A stretch of DNA of 18,485 bases from DATEPR01 sp036502345 (GCA_036502345.1 DASXYT010000060.1:1-18485), one strand, 5' to 3'. Positions 1-8,088 are shown, counted from the stretch's first letter. Numbers and translations: made by a program. The notes: a model not told the origin generated them from the letters alone.

Positions 1-45
1 AATGTTTGTCCGAGCGCATTGACCATCCTATGTCGGCGTGTGCCG

Positions 46-1992
46 TCATGACCGTGGGAGGACCATTTCCGCTTCCGGGACAACTATGGGTGTGCGTTGC
101 GCTCCGCGCCAGCGCCAGGTGATCATGGTGGCCGCGATGGCCGCTGACACGGGCAGGTTCACGCCGAGGTCGTCGGGCCACGGCCACTGGTGCGCGCCGA
201 GCCATGCCGACGCGCCGACGTTGACGAGCCAGCCGGCGAGACCACCGAGCAGGACAGCTCCGATGGCGACCCTTGCGATCGCCACGAGCAGGGGTCCTGA
301 CCTCAGCCACACGTGGCTGAGGCCGCGCCGCTGCAACCAGGCGCCGATCAGCGTAGCCACGACGGCGGAACTGATGCCGATCGATGTGAAGGCCGAGACC
401 AGGAGGCTCGCCTGCCCGCTGACCAGTCCTGCGAACCCAGCTATCAGTGTGGGCGCCACATAGGCCATCACGACCTCGCGCCAGAGCGTGAACCGCGCTG
501 TGCCGGGAGTTGATTCGTGTCGTGTCTTTCGCATAGCGACCAACCCATTCGATGCACCCGTCCACGCGCGCAAGGCCGTACGCCAGCCGTCGTCGGTGCC
601 TGCCCAGGCGATGTAGCCGTCGGGGCGGACCAGCACAGTGGGACCGTCGTCGTGGCGCTCGGCCTGCACGAGCTCGGTCTCGGCCGGCGGCGTGCAGGGT
701 GGGCGGACGAGTAGGAACCCACTTGAGCGCAGCTGTCCTACGGTCGTGCCGTCGGACAGCGCGATCGCCGAGGCGCGGGTACCGACCAGGCGGTGCTGGC
801 CGCGGGTTCGCGGGTAGCGCAGGGCGGTGCCGGACAGACCGCCGACCATGAAGCGGCTGACCATGGGCAGGCTGAGCAGCCAGGTACCGACGTGGTCGCG
901 GATCGCGCGGGAAACGCGTCCGCCGAGTGTGATGCTGCGCATCATCGCACCGCTGGTTCGCAGCGCTTGGCGACCGACGGGGTGACGCTCCTGGTGATAG
1001 GTGTCGAGCAACTGCTCGGCAGCGCCTCCGAGGACGGCATCGAGCTTCCACGCCAGGTTGATCGCGTCCTGGATCCCGGTGTTCATTCCCTGGCCGCCGA
1101 CGGGTGAGTGGACGTGGGCGGCGTCACCGGCGAAGAAGGTTCGTCCGTGACGGTACTGCTCGATCTGGCGCTCGTCGCAGTGGAACCGGGACGTCCAGCC
1201 GATCTCCTGTACCCCGACCTCGCGTCCCATCGCGCGGTCGAGCACCTCACTGATGTCGTCCTCGTCGATCTCGGCGGTCTCGGGTACCTGATGGTGGCGG
1301 TCCCAGGTCATCGAGCGGTACCAGCCGTTAGCGTAGGGGGCGAGAAAGCCGAACGCGTCCGGAACGCTCGCGCCCACTGTCAGCCGCCCTTCGGCAGGCG
1401 GCCGCGTCGGCAGCACGTCGGCCAGGACGACCGAGGACAGCACCGTTTCGCCGGGGAACGCCACATCGAGCAGGTCGCGCGTGGTGCTGTGCGCGCCGTC
1501 GGCCGCGATCACCCAGGTGGCCCGCACCCGCGAGATGTCGTTGGTTCCCTTCGTCCGCACCACCAGGGTGACGCCGTCGTCGTCCTGGGACAGGCCTAGG
1601 AGTTCGGCTCCGCGGCGCACGTCGGCTCCGTGTTCGCGGGCGTAGTCCGCCAGCAGGCGGTCGACGTTGGTCTGCGGCGTCACCAGCGTGAAGGGGTAGG
1701 GCGAATCGTCCCGGTCGAGTCGCAGGGCCGCGCCCGGCCACAGGTCGACCCGAGTCACGCGTTGCCCGAGTTGGACCAACTGCTCGGTGATGGTCCGACC
1801 GCCGACGGTTCGACTCGCGAGCAATTCCAGGGTGCGCGGTTGGGTGGTGAAGGCACGGCTGGCCGGGTTGGGCGACGGCCGCCGTTCCAGCACCACCACG
1901 TGGCGGCCCGCGCGGGCCAGATCACCAGCAGCGGCCATCCCGGTGGGGCCGCCGCCGATCACCGCGACGTCGCAACGGTCCACGTCAGGCAT
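46..1992 (-). CDS. FAD-dependent aromatic monooxygenase with C-terminal membrane domain
   Basis: This 648-residue protein belongs to the FAD/NAD(P)H-dependent class A flavin hydroxylases (PheA/TfdB/Rox-like), which hydroxylate aromatic substrates and in some cases inactivate antibiotics. The dinucleotide-binding GGGPTG lies at residues 13-18, the DG motif (AADGAHSTTR) at 163-172 and the second FAD motif (GDAAHVHSP) at 289-297. The hydroxylase part ends near residue 480, where relatives normally stop. About 165 further residues hold four predicted membrane spans, near 506-526, 530-553, 566-590 and 610-627. The ATG is preceded by an AGGAGAG ribosome site. The gene diverges from a MarR regulator, and palindromes overlap its promoter, so repression relieved by a small aromatic ligand is likely. 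The substrate cannot be read from the sequence. The membrane tail is odd and suggests an enzyme tethered to the membrane or a gene fusion. Confidence 0.9.
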   Translation of the reverse strand: MPDVDRCDVAVIGGGPTGMAAAGDLARAGRHVVVLERRPSPNPASRAFTTQPRTLELLASRTVGGRTITEQLVQLGQRVTRVDLWPGAALRLDRDDSPYPFTLVTPQTNVDRLLADYAREHGADVRRGAELLGLSQDDDGVTLVVRTKGTNDISRVRATWVIAADGAHSTTRDLLDVAFPGETVLSSVVLADVLPTRPPAEGRLTVGASVPDAFGFLAPYANGWYRSMTWDRHHQVPETAEIDEDDISEVLDRAMGREVGVQEIGWTSRFHCDERQIEQYRHGRTFFAGDAAHVHSPVGGQGMNTGIQDAINLAWKLDAVLGGAAEQLLDTYHQERHPVGRQALRTSGAMMRSITLGGRVSRAIRDHVGTWLLSLPMVSRFMVGGLSGTALRYPRTRGQHRLVGTRASAIALSDGTTVGQLRSSGFLLVRPPCTPPAETELVQAERHDDGPTVLVRPDGYIAWAGTDDGWRTALRAWTGASNGLVAMRKTRHESTPGTARFTLWREVVMAYVAPTLIAGFAGLVSGQASLLVSAFTSIGISSAVVATLIGAWLQRRGLSHVWLRSGPLLVAIARVAIGAVLLGGLAGWLVNVGASAWLGAHQWPWPDDLGVNLPVSAAIAATMITWRWRGAQRTPIVVPEAEMVLPRS

Positions 1993-2043
1993 GTCGTTGC
2001 CTCTCTCCTGGTTGGGTTCGTTGCGGGCGACCGGGAAAGCTGG

Positions 2044-2065
2044 TTGAGTTGCCCATGCAACTCAA
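2044..2065. promoter_or_regulatory. Palindromic operator 1 (probable MarR site)
   Basis: This is a perfect inverted repeat with nine-base arms TTGAGTTGC and GCAACTCAA around a CCAT centre, in the divergent monooxygenase-MarR intergenic region. Its size and symmetry suit a dimeric winged-helix regulator of the MarR family. It overlaps the predicted transcription start of the monooxygenase. Confidence 0.75.
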
Positions 2066-2095
2066 AAGCTACGCTGACTTGCTTGTGAAAGTCAA
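2066..2095 (-). promoter_or_regulatory. Promoter of the monooxygenase gene
   Basis: Read on the minus strand, TTGACT (2090-2095) and TAGCTT (2066-2071) are separated by 18 bases, a good sigma-70-type match. The start would fall near 2059, leaving a leader of roughly 66 bases. One palindrome covers the -35 box and the other covers the start point. Confidence 0.6.
2075..2094. promoter_or_regulatory. Palindromic operator 2 (degenerate copy of operator 1)
   Basis: Arms TGACTT and AAGTCA flank eight bases. Aligned with the central 20 bases of operator 1, 14 positions are identical. The two centres are 30 bp apart, about three helical turns, so two dimers could bind the same DNA face. This copy overlaps the predicted -35 box of the monooxygenase and lies just upstream of the MarR gene. 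Confidence 0.6.
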
Positions 2096-2113
2096 CGGGC
2101 GAAGGAGGCAGTC

Positions 2114-2617
2114 ATGAACCTGGCCGAAACCGATGGCGGCCCGACGAAACGGATCGACGAGGACCACCAACAGGACTGGATCGCGATCGTGAAGGTCCTG
2201 CTCGTGCTGCCCGGCGCGCTGGAAGCGCAGCTCCTGCGTGACTCCGATCTGACGCTGCTCGGCTACATGATCCTGGCGCGGCTGGCAGACACACCCGAGG
2301 CGACCCTGCAGATGAGCCAGATCGCCACGATGGCCAACGGATCTCTGCCACGGACCTCGCAGGCGATCTCACGACTTGAGGATCGGGGATGGGTGCGCCG
2401 GACCGTCATCAGCGGGCGCGGGCAAGGCCGGCGTTTCACCGTCGCCTCCCTGACCGATTCTGGTCGCGCGCAACTGGCACAGGCCACGCCTGAACACTCT
2501 GCGCTGGTTCGTCGTCTGGTCATCGAGCCGGCGGGTGGTCAGCTCGGCACGATCGGATCCGTTGCGCAGCGGATCGTCGAAGCGTTGGGACTACCCGTGC
2601 CGCCCACCGCCAACTGA
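2114..2617 (+). CDS. MarR-family transcriptional regulator
   Basis: A 167-residue winged-helix protein of typical MarR length. The core spans roughly residues 30-125. It contains a recognition-helix region (SLPRTSQAISRLEDRGWV) followed by a wing (SGRGQGRRFTVASLTDSGR), the usual MarR layout, between helical dimerisation ends. The ATG follows a strong GAAGGAGG ribosome site. The gene is divergent from the flavin monooxygenase, and two related palindromes lie between them. It therefore most likely represses the monooxygenase and itself, releasing DNA when an aromatic or antibiotic-like ligand binds. Arrangements like this are common for MarR regulators of detoxification genes. The ligand is unknown. 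Confidence 0.9.
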   Translation: MNLAETDGGPTKRIDEDHQQDWIAIVKVLLVLPGALEAQLLRDSDLTLLGYMILARLADTPEATLQMSQIATMANGSLPRTSQAISRLEDRGWVRRTVISGRGQGRRFTVASLTDSGRAQLAQATPEHSALVRRLVIEPAGGQLGTIGSVAQRIVEALGLPVPPTAN

Positions 2618-2746
2618 CAGGCTGCGGTCGCGCCGAATGATCCTGACCGCGCGGGGCAGATCGCCCGCACGATTGCCAATCCCACCGAGCAAGCGCGGGC
2701 GTTGAAGTCGGTTATGCAACGGGTCGATCGTCTGACGGCCAGGTGA
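2618..2746 (+). pseudogene. Remnant of a helical-repeat protein (3' scrap)
   Basis: Reading on in the MarR frame after its stop gives 42 codons ending at a TGA, with no usable start codon near the beginning. The peptide carries NDPDRAGQIARTIANP followed by TEQARALKSVMQ, which resembles the repeat unit (DRAE-x-ARTI-x-NP-x-QQARAL) of large actinobacterial alpha-helical repeat proteins, here from memory rather than a search. It looks like the last repeat of a lost gene, left behind by a deletion at the MarR end. Chance similarity cannot be excluded. Confidence 0.45.
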
Positions 2747-2763
2747 CCTCGGGTGTTGTGTGG

Positions 2764-3258
2764 TCAGTCGACCACGAACTGGAGGCCTACTGTGCTTTCC
2801 AGCGTCGCGCCGGCCGCGTGGAGTGGCACGCTCCAGGTCTGGTCGCCGATCACACCGTCGGACGGGACCTGTCCCCAGGTCTGGAACGCTTGGACCGAGG
2901 CCTTGGTGTGCGGGCCGAAGTTGCCGTCGATGCCCTGCGGCGTGGTCTGCCATTCGCCGGGTGCGCCGTTGGTGAGCACCCGCTGCAGGCCGCGCACCAC
3001 ATCGCCGGTGCTGCCCTCCTCCAGCTGCGGCATCGGGCCGCCGTCGGGCAGCGCCTGCCAGGTGAGCGGGCCGACCACGCCGTCGGCGACGAGGTCGGCC
3101 GACTTCTGGAACTGTTCCACGGCCGTCTCGGTCTGCGGGCCGAAGACGCCGTCCACCGCGACGCCGCGATCGGCTGTGCGTCGTAGTGCGCGTTGCAGTC
3201 GGCGCACGGCTGTTCCGGTGGCGCCCAGTGCGATGGTGGGTTGGTCTGGATTCGACAT
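2764..3258 (-). CDS. Small protein with two peptidoglycan-binding (PG_binding_1) domains
   Basis: I chose the ATG at 3258 because GGGGGAG lies just upstream. A longer in-frame start at 3384 adds 42 basic residues that look like non-coding translation. The resulting 164-residue protein has two PG_binding_1 repeats, near residues 8-70 and 78-150. Each has the GxxGxxVxxLQ helix and then VDGVFGPQTETAVEQFQ (first) or IDGNFGPHTKASVQAFQ (second), followed by DGVxGxxTW. Such domains bind the peptide stem of peptidoglycan. No signal peptide or membrane segment is visible, which is unusual for a wall-binding protein, and no catalytic domain is attached. It diverges from the RHS toxin gene and could be linked to its export or wall passage, but this is only context. 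Confidence 0.85.
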   Translation of the reverse strand: MSNPDQPTIALGATGTAVRRLQRALRRTADRGVAVDGVFGPQTETAVEQFQKSADLVADGVVGPLTWQALPDGGPMPQLEEGSTGDVVRGLQRVLTNGAPGEWQTTPQGIDGNFGPHTKASVQAFQTWGQVPSDGVIGDQTWSVPLHAAGATLESTVGLQFVVD

Positions 3259-3545
3259 CTTGTTTCTCCCCCTGGTCCGGCGGGCTGGTTGCCGCGCCAT
3301 ATGTCTTAAAAGTGCGGTCCCAGGGGTCGGCAGATACCTCGATACCGCGGAGTCCTTCGATCGGGTGACGGTTGTCTCGATCACGAGATCGTCGGCTATG
3401 CGACACGCACTGCCTCCTGGAAACGGTCGAACCGGTAGGTTTCAGTCGCGATCTGTCGGCGCGGACAGGAACCACTCGGCAGGCGAGGCCGTCTGACGCG
3501 GAGTGCCCGGTGGGCAGGGGTTGACCAACAGCGCGGAGCGAGGAC

Positions 3546-6500
3546 ATGACGGGTTCCGGATTCAAGATCCAGCCTGATGATCTGCACGGGTCCGGCTCCA
3601 CCCTGGAGAGCTTCGGCAACCAGGTCGCGCAGGGCGGTGCGAAGCTGCAGACCGTCGGCCAGAACCTGGTCTCCCACGCCAGCAGCGACAAGTCCGGCGT
3701 CGGCAAGGTGATCACGGATGCCCTGGGCAAGGGCACCGAGGTGGCCGGCAAGGTGTTCAGTGAGGGCGGCCGGGTGGCAGGCGCGGCCGGTAAGCGGCTG
3801 CACTCGAACGCCAGCGCGCACAGCGCCAACGAGGAGGCCCAGACCAGCGCGTTCCGTAGCCTCCACGACAAGCCTGCCGATTCGGGTGCGAAGCCCAAGT
3901 CCGTGTCCGGTGGCGGCGGGAAGCCCGGCGGTACCCCCAAGGGCTCGCCAGGTGGTTCGGACGGCGGTTCCGGTTCGCACCAGGGCGGCTTCAACGACAA
4001 GGGTGACCAGCCGAAGAAGATCGGCGACGAGAACTCAGAACCGAACCAGAACGACAAGCCCACCAAGGACGCGCCGACCGAGGGTGACCCGGTGGACGTC
4101 GCCACCGGCCGGATGCTGTTGCAGCAGACCGATGTCGATCTGCCGGCGTCGCTGCCACTCGTGGTGTCCCGTACCCACCTGTCCCATTACCGGCTCGGCC
4201 GATCCTTCGGCGCCGGCTGGGCGTCCACACTGGACCAGCGGGTCGAGGTCGATGCGGACGCCGTGAACTTCGCTGCCGAGGACGGCATGCTGTTGTCCTA
4301 CCCGACACCGGTGACCGACGACGGCGTGCTGCCGCTGACCGGGCCACGGCTGCCGCTGTACCCGGACGGGAACGGCGGGTACGCCATCGTCAACCACGAG
4401 TTGGACCAGGTGTGGCACTTCGGTCCGAACGGCTCGGCCGAGCTGCCGATCAGTGCGATCCTCGACGGCAACGGCGACCGCGTGGACATTGACCGGGACA
4501 CGGCGGGCACGCCGACGGCCATCAGGCACTCCTCCGGCTACCGGATCACCGTGCACAGCGTGGATCGGCTGGTCAGCTCGCTGTCGCTGGACGACGGCGC
4601 GGACGGGGTCACGCTCGCCAGCTACCGGTACGACGAGCGTCGCAGGCTGGTCGAGGTGGTCAACTCCACCGGTCAGCCGCTGCGTTTCGAGTACGACGAA
4701 TCCGATCGTGTGGTGCGCTGGGACGACCGCAACGGCATGTGGTACCGCTACGAGTTCGACGCGAACGGGCGGTGCGTACGCAGCGAGGGCAAGGACGGCT
4801 ACCTCAACTGCGAGTTCGAGTACGACAGGGACAACCGCAGGACACGGGTGACCAACTCGCTCGGCGGGGTCGTCGAATACCAGTTGGACGAGCAGTTGCG
4901 CGTGATCGCGCGGACCGACCCGCTGGGCAACACCACCCGCTCCACCTGGGACGAGAACGGCAGGCTCGCGGCCACCACGGATCCGCTGGGCCGGGTGACC
5001 GGGTTCCGCTACAACGAGTACGGCGACCTGGTCACGACCACCAACCCGGACGGCACCCAGGTGCTGGTCGAGTACAACCAGAACCGCCGCCCGGTCACCG
5101 TGGTCAACGAGGACGGCGCGGTCTGGCGGCGCGAGTTCGACCAGGCGGACCGAATGCTCGCGGAGATCGACCCGACCGGCGCGCGCACCACCTACGCCTA
5201 CAGCGACGCCGGCTACCTCACCTCGGTCACCGACGCGTTGGGCCACCTCACGCGGATCGAGGTCGATCCGGCGGGCCTGCCGCTGGCGGTCACCGACCCG
5301 ACGGGCAACACCACCCGCTACGACTACGACCGGTTCGGCCGGATGACCACGGTCACCGATCCGCTCGGCGGAGTCACCACCATGGTCTGGACGGTGGAAG
5401 GCAAGCCGTTGCGGCGGGTGCTTCCCGACGGTGCTGTCGAGCGGTGGAACTACGACGGTGAGGGCAACCTGCGGGAAGCGGTCGACCCGCAGGGCAACGT
5501 CACGCGTACCGATGTCGGGCACTTCGACAAGCCGGTGACCGAGATCCGTCCGGACGGCACCACGCTGACGCTGGGCTACGACACCGAACTGCGGCTGGCC
5601 TCGGTCACCAACGAACAGGGCCTGGTCTGGCGCTACGAGTACGACGCGGCCGGCAACCTGGTGGCCGAAACCGACTTCAACGGCCGCACCCGTGCCTACC
5701 GGCATGACGCGGCCGGGCAGCTGGTCGAGCAGACCGACGGCACCGGGCAGACCACCCGGTTCGCCTACGACGCGCTGGGACGGTTGGTCCGCCGCGAGTC
5801 CAGCGACGAGATCAGCATGTTCGGCTACGACCCGACCGGCCGCATCCTGATGGCTCGCAACGCCGACGCCGAGGTGGTGTACAGCTACGACCACGCAGGC
5901 CGACCGCTCACCGAGACGATCAACGGGCGAATGGTCGCATCCGCCTACGACCTGGTCGGCCGCCGCATCGGGCGCCGCACACCCTCCGGCTCGGAGAGCG
6001 TGTGGGAGTACGACCCGAACAGCAGGCCGACGGCGCTGCACGCCGCCGGCCGGACCATCCGGTTCGGCTATGACGCGGCCGGTCGGGAGATCGAGCGGCA
6101 CCTCGGCACGAACGTGCTGCTGGCGCAGGCCTGGGATCCCAACGACCGGTTGACTGCGCAGTCCGTGCTCGTCGGTGGTCGATCCGCCGCGAGCCGCGCC
6201 TACCGATACCTGCCGGACGGCTTCCTGTCCGGAGTGGACGATCAGCTCACCGGCCCGCGCCGCTACGAGCTCGACCCTGTCGGCAGGGTCACGGGCGTGC
6301 ACGGTGCTGGCTGGGCGGAGCGTTACAGCTACGACCGGGCCGGCAACATGGTCGGCGCGGACTGGCCGGCCGCCGAACCGGACGACCTCGGCCGCCGCGA
6401 GTACACCGGCACGCTGATCCGCCGCGCCGGCACCGTGCGCTACGAGCACGACGCCGAGGGCCGGATCGTGCTGCGGCAGCGGAAAACCCTGTCCGCCCGC

Positions 6501-7574
6501 CCGCAGACCTGGCGCTACACCTGGAACTCGCAGAACCGGCTGGTCGCGGTGCGGACACCGGACGGGCAGCAGTGGCAGTACCGCTATGACGCGTTCGGCA
6601 GGCGGATCGCCAAACAGCGACTCGCTCCGGGCGGCGTCGGCGTGCTGGAGCAGGTCGACTTCAGCTGGGACGGCATCGAACTGGTCGAGCAGGTGCACAA
6701 CCAGACCCGGGCCGTGGTGTGGGACTGGGATCCGGGCAACTACCGTGCGGTCAGCCAGGTGCAGCGCACGGCGTTGCGGGACGCGCCGCAGCAGTGGGTG
6801 GACCAGCAGTTCCACGCCATCGTCACCGACCTGGTCGGCACGCCGACAGAACTGGTCGACGCCGATGGCAACCTGTCGGTCCAGCCCCGGCAGACGTTGT
6901 GGGGCGCGTCGGCCGCCGGGATGGGCGACACGCCGTTGCGCTTCCCCGGGCAGTACCACGACCCGGAGACCGGCCTGCACTACAACCTGCAGCGCTACTA
7001 CGACCCGGTGGCCGGCCGGTACGCCTCTATGGACCCCCTCGGGCTGACGCCCAGCCCGAACCCCCAGGCGTACGTGCCCAATCCGACCGCCTGGATCGAC
7101 CCCAACGGCCTGATGCCGGACTGCCCGCAGAAGAAGACCACGGTGTATCGGGTCGAGGTGCCGCCGGTGCTCGACGCCAGCGGCAACAAGGTTCGGGGCA
7201 AGGAAGGCAACATCCTGCTCGACATCGACGACAAGGGCAACGTCCAGATCAAGAATAAGATGACCTACCTGAACTTCGGCTCGGCCGCTCGGGCCAACGA
7301 GTATCTGCAGAAGCGCTTCGACCAGGGCGCCCCGCTCGCCAAGATCAAGTCGTTCGAGGTGCCCAGCAGCTACGTCGACGACATCAGGAACCAGGCGGTC
7401 AGCGAAGCGGACATCAAGAAGCTCGACCCCGGCAGGACCCGCCCGGTGATCGCGGACCCGACCAAGGCGGACGACCAGTTCGGTATTCGCCCGAATATGC
7501 TGCCCGATCTGCGCAAGAACATCATCCCGGGCAGCGGCAAGGTGTGGCCGGGATTCGTGCCCGACAACGAGTGA
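3546..7574 (+). CDS. RHS-repeat polymorphic toxin with ESX-like N-terminus
   Basis: A 1342-residue contact-dependent or secreted toxin. Residues 1-110 are helical, Gly/Ala-rich and lack a Sec signal, resembling WXG100/ESX-type export domains. Residues 110-179 form a Gly/Pro/Lys linker. GDPVDVATG at 180-188 opens the DUF6531 segment typical of RHS proteins. About twenty YD repeats (G-x-L-x(6-9)-D-x-x-G...YxYD) follow. The RHS core ends with RFPGQYHDPETGLHYN, RYYDPVAGRY and DPLGL at 1163-1167, then DPNGL at 1185-1189, where RHS cages usually self-cleave. The last 153 residues are the toxin domain. GGAG seven bases before the ATG supports the start. An immunity candidate follows seven bases after the stop. 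Type VII export is inferred, because no secretion genes are in the window. Confidence 0.93.
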   Translation: MTGSGFKIQPDDLHGSGSTLESFGNQVAQGGAKLQTVGQNLVSHASSDKSGVGKVITDALGKGTEVAGKVFSEGGRVAGAAGKRLHSNASAHSANEEAQTSAFRSLHDKPADSGAKPKSVSGGGGKPGGTPKGSPGGSDGGSGSHQGGFNDKGDQPKKIGDENSEPNQNDKPTKDAPTEGDPVDVATGRMLLQQTDVDLPASLPLVVSRTHLSHYRLGRSFGAGWASTLDQRVEVDADAVNFAAEDGMLLSYPTPVTDDGVLPLTGPRLPLYPDGNGGYAIVNHELDQVWHFGPNGSAELPISAILDGNGDRVDIDRDTAGTPTAIRHSSGYRITVHSVDRLVSSLSLDDGADGVTLASYRYDERRRLVEVVNSTGQPLRFEYDESDRVVRWDDRNGMWYRYEFDANGRCVRSEGKDGYLNCEFEYDRDNRRTRVTNSLGGVVEYQLDEQLRVIARTDPLGNTTRSTWDENGRLAATTDPLGRVTGFRYNEYGDLVTTTNPDGTQVLVEYNQNRRPVTVVNEDGAVWRREFDQADRMLAEIDPTGARTTYAYSDAGYLTSVTDALGHLTRIEVDPAGLPLAVTDPTGNTTRYDYDRFGRMTTVTDPLGGVTTMVWTVEGKPLRRVLPDGAVERWNYDGEGNLREAVDPQGNVTRTDVGHFDKPVTEIRPDGTTLTLGYDTELRLASVTNEQGLVWRYEYDAAGNLVAETDFNGRTRAYRHDAAGQLVEQTDGTGQTTRFAYDALGRLVRRESSDEISMFGYDPTGRILMARNADAEVVYSYDHAGRPLTETINGRMVASAYDLVGRRIGRRTPSGSESVWEYDPNSRPTALHAAGRTIRFGYDAAGREIERHLGTNVLLAQAWDPNDRLTAQSVLVGGRSAASRAYRYLPDGFLSGVDDQLTGPRRYELDPVGRVTGVHGAGWAERYSYDRAGNMVGADWPAAEPDDLGRREYTGTLIRRAGTVRYEHDAEGRIVLRQRKTLSARPQTWRYTWNSQNRLVAVRTPDGQQWQYRYDAFGRRIAKQRLAPGGVGVLEQVDFSWDGIELVEQVHNQTRAVVWDWDPGNYRAVSQVQRTALRDAPQQWVDQQFHAIVTDLVGTPTELVDADGNLSVQPRQTLWGASAAGMGDTPLRFPGQYHDPETGLHYNLQRYYDPVAGRYASMDPLGLTPSPNPQAYVPNPTAWIDPNGLMPDCPQKKTTVYRVEVPPVLDASGNKVRGKEGNILLDIDDKGNVQIKNKMTYLNFGSAARANEYLQKRFDQGAPLAKIKSFEVPSSYVDDIRNQAVSEADIKKLDPGRTRPVIADPTKADDQFGIRPNMLPDLRKNIIPGSGKVWPGFVPDNE
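7113..7574 (+). other. C-terminal toxin domain of the RHS protein (possible ADP-ribosyltransferase, TreTu-like)
   Basis: The domain starts right after the DPNGL site (residue 1189). It has TVYRVEV (Arg1202), a TYLNFGS strand at 1240-1246 followed by the helix ARANEYLQKRF, then KSFEVP (Glu1271) and a PGSGKVW segment near the end. An early R in a YRV strand, a central strand with serine and a later glutamate fit the R-S-E pattern of ADP-ribosyltransferase toxins. I recall similar tails being named TreTu family (modifying EF-Tu), but I could not check this. Another activity remains possible. Confidence 0.45.
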
Positions 7575-7581
7575 GGATCAC

Positions 7582-8088
7582 ATGACTGTCGATGAGCGGC
7601 GCCGTCTGCTGAACGGGCCGTCGCCGGACGAGGAGCCGGACGGGTCACTGGTCCCGGTGGACGTGGTGTGCGACGACGCCGACCAGTTGCTGGCCCGGTG
7701 CCGTGAGGTGTTGACGGTCGTGCTCGACAACTCCGACGGCGAGTGGCCGTCCGACGAGCGGTGGCTGGACCTGTTGCCGGCGTGGTTCGTGACTGCGTCC
7801 GCGCCGGAGCAGACCCCGGCCGAGGTCGAGGAGTTCCGGGCGCGCTGGGAGGCGATGACCCCTGAGGAGCGGCGCGCCGAGGCGGCCAGGGAGAAGCCGT
7901 GGGCGGTCAGTGACTGGATCTTCTGGTTCCATCCGGAGGACCGCCACTGGTACTGGTGGGAGGCCGAGGTCACCAGCACGGCCAGCCTGCGGATCTGGAT
8001 CGAGGTGGACGCCTGGCCCGCCCCGGTCGGCTCCCTGGAGTGGTTGCTGCGCGCTGCCGGGGCGCGCGAGGTCGTCGTCGACCCGTGA
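7582..8088 (+). CDS. Probable immunity protein for the RHS toxin
   Basis: This 168-residue protein starts seven bases after the toxin stop. Its ribosome site (GTGAGGA) overlaps that stop, so the two are almost certainly co-translated. It has no signal peptide or membrane span and would act in the cytoplasm. It is acidic and very rich in tryptophan: 13 of 168 residues, with a dense cluster at 107-126 (DWIFWFHPED then RHWYWWEAEV). I do not recognise the family. Small acidic proteins directly downstream of RHS toxins normally bind and neutralise the cognate toxin domain, and position is the main support for that role here. The adjacent DUF4291 gene points the other way and is not part of the operon. 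Confidence 0.75.
   Translation: MTVDERRRLLNGPSPDEEPDGSLVPVDVVCDDADQLLARCREVLTVVLDNSDGEWPSDERWLDLLPAWFVTASAPEQTPAEVEEFRARWEAMTPEERRAEAAREKPWAVSDWIFWFHPEDRHWYWWEAEVTSTASLRIWIEVDAWPAPVGSLEWLLRAAGAREVVVDP

Noticed and set aside
3375..3388. TCTCG-ATCA-CGAGA small inverted repeat upstream of the RHS gene
   Set aside because: The five-base arms are short and no promoter elements sit nearby. It is likely chance, and no other support was found in the 287-base gap, in which I see no gene.
2591..4105. 504-codon open frame on the minus strand
   Set aside because: It overlaps the peptidoglycan-binding gene in another frame and the 5' end of the RHS gene. Its product is rich in Arg/Pro/Ser with no domain, as expected of a GC-rich shadow frame.
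4035..6980. 981-codon open frame antisense to the RHS gene
   Set aside because: The product is repetitive (VVGDRG, QRVGDRG patterns) because it mirrors the YD repeats. The sense frame has clear RHS homology, so this is a codon-bias shadow.
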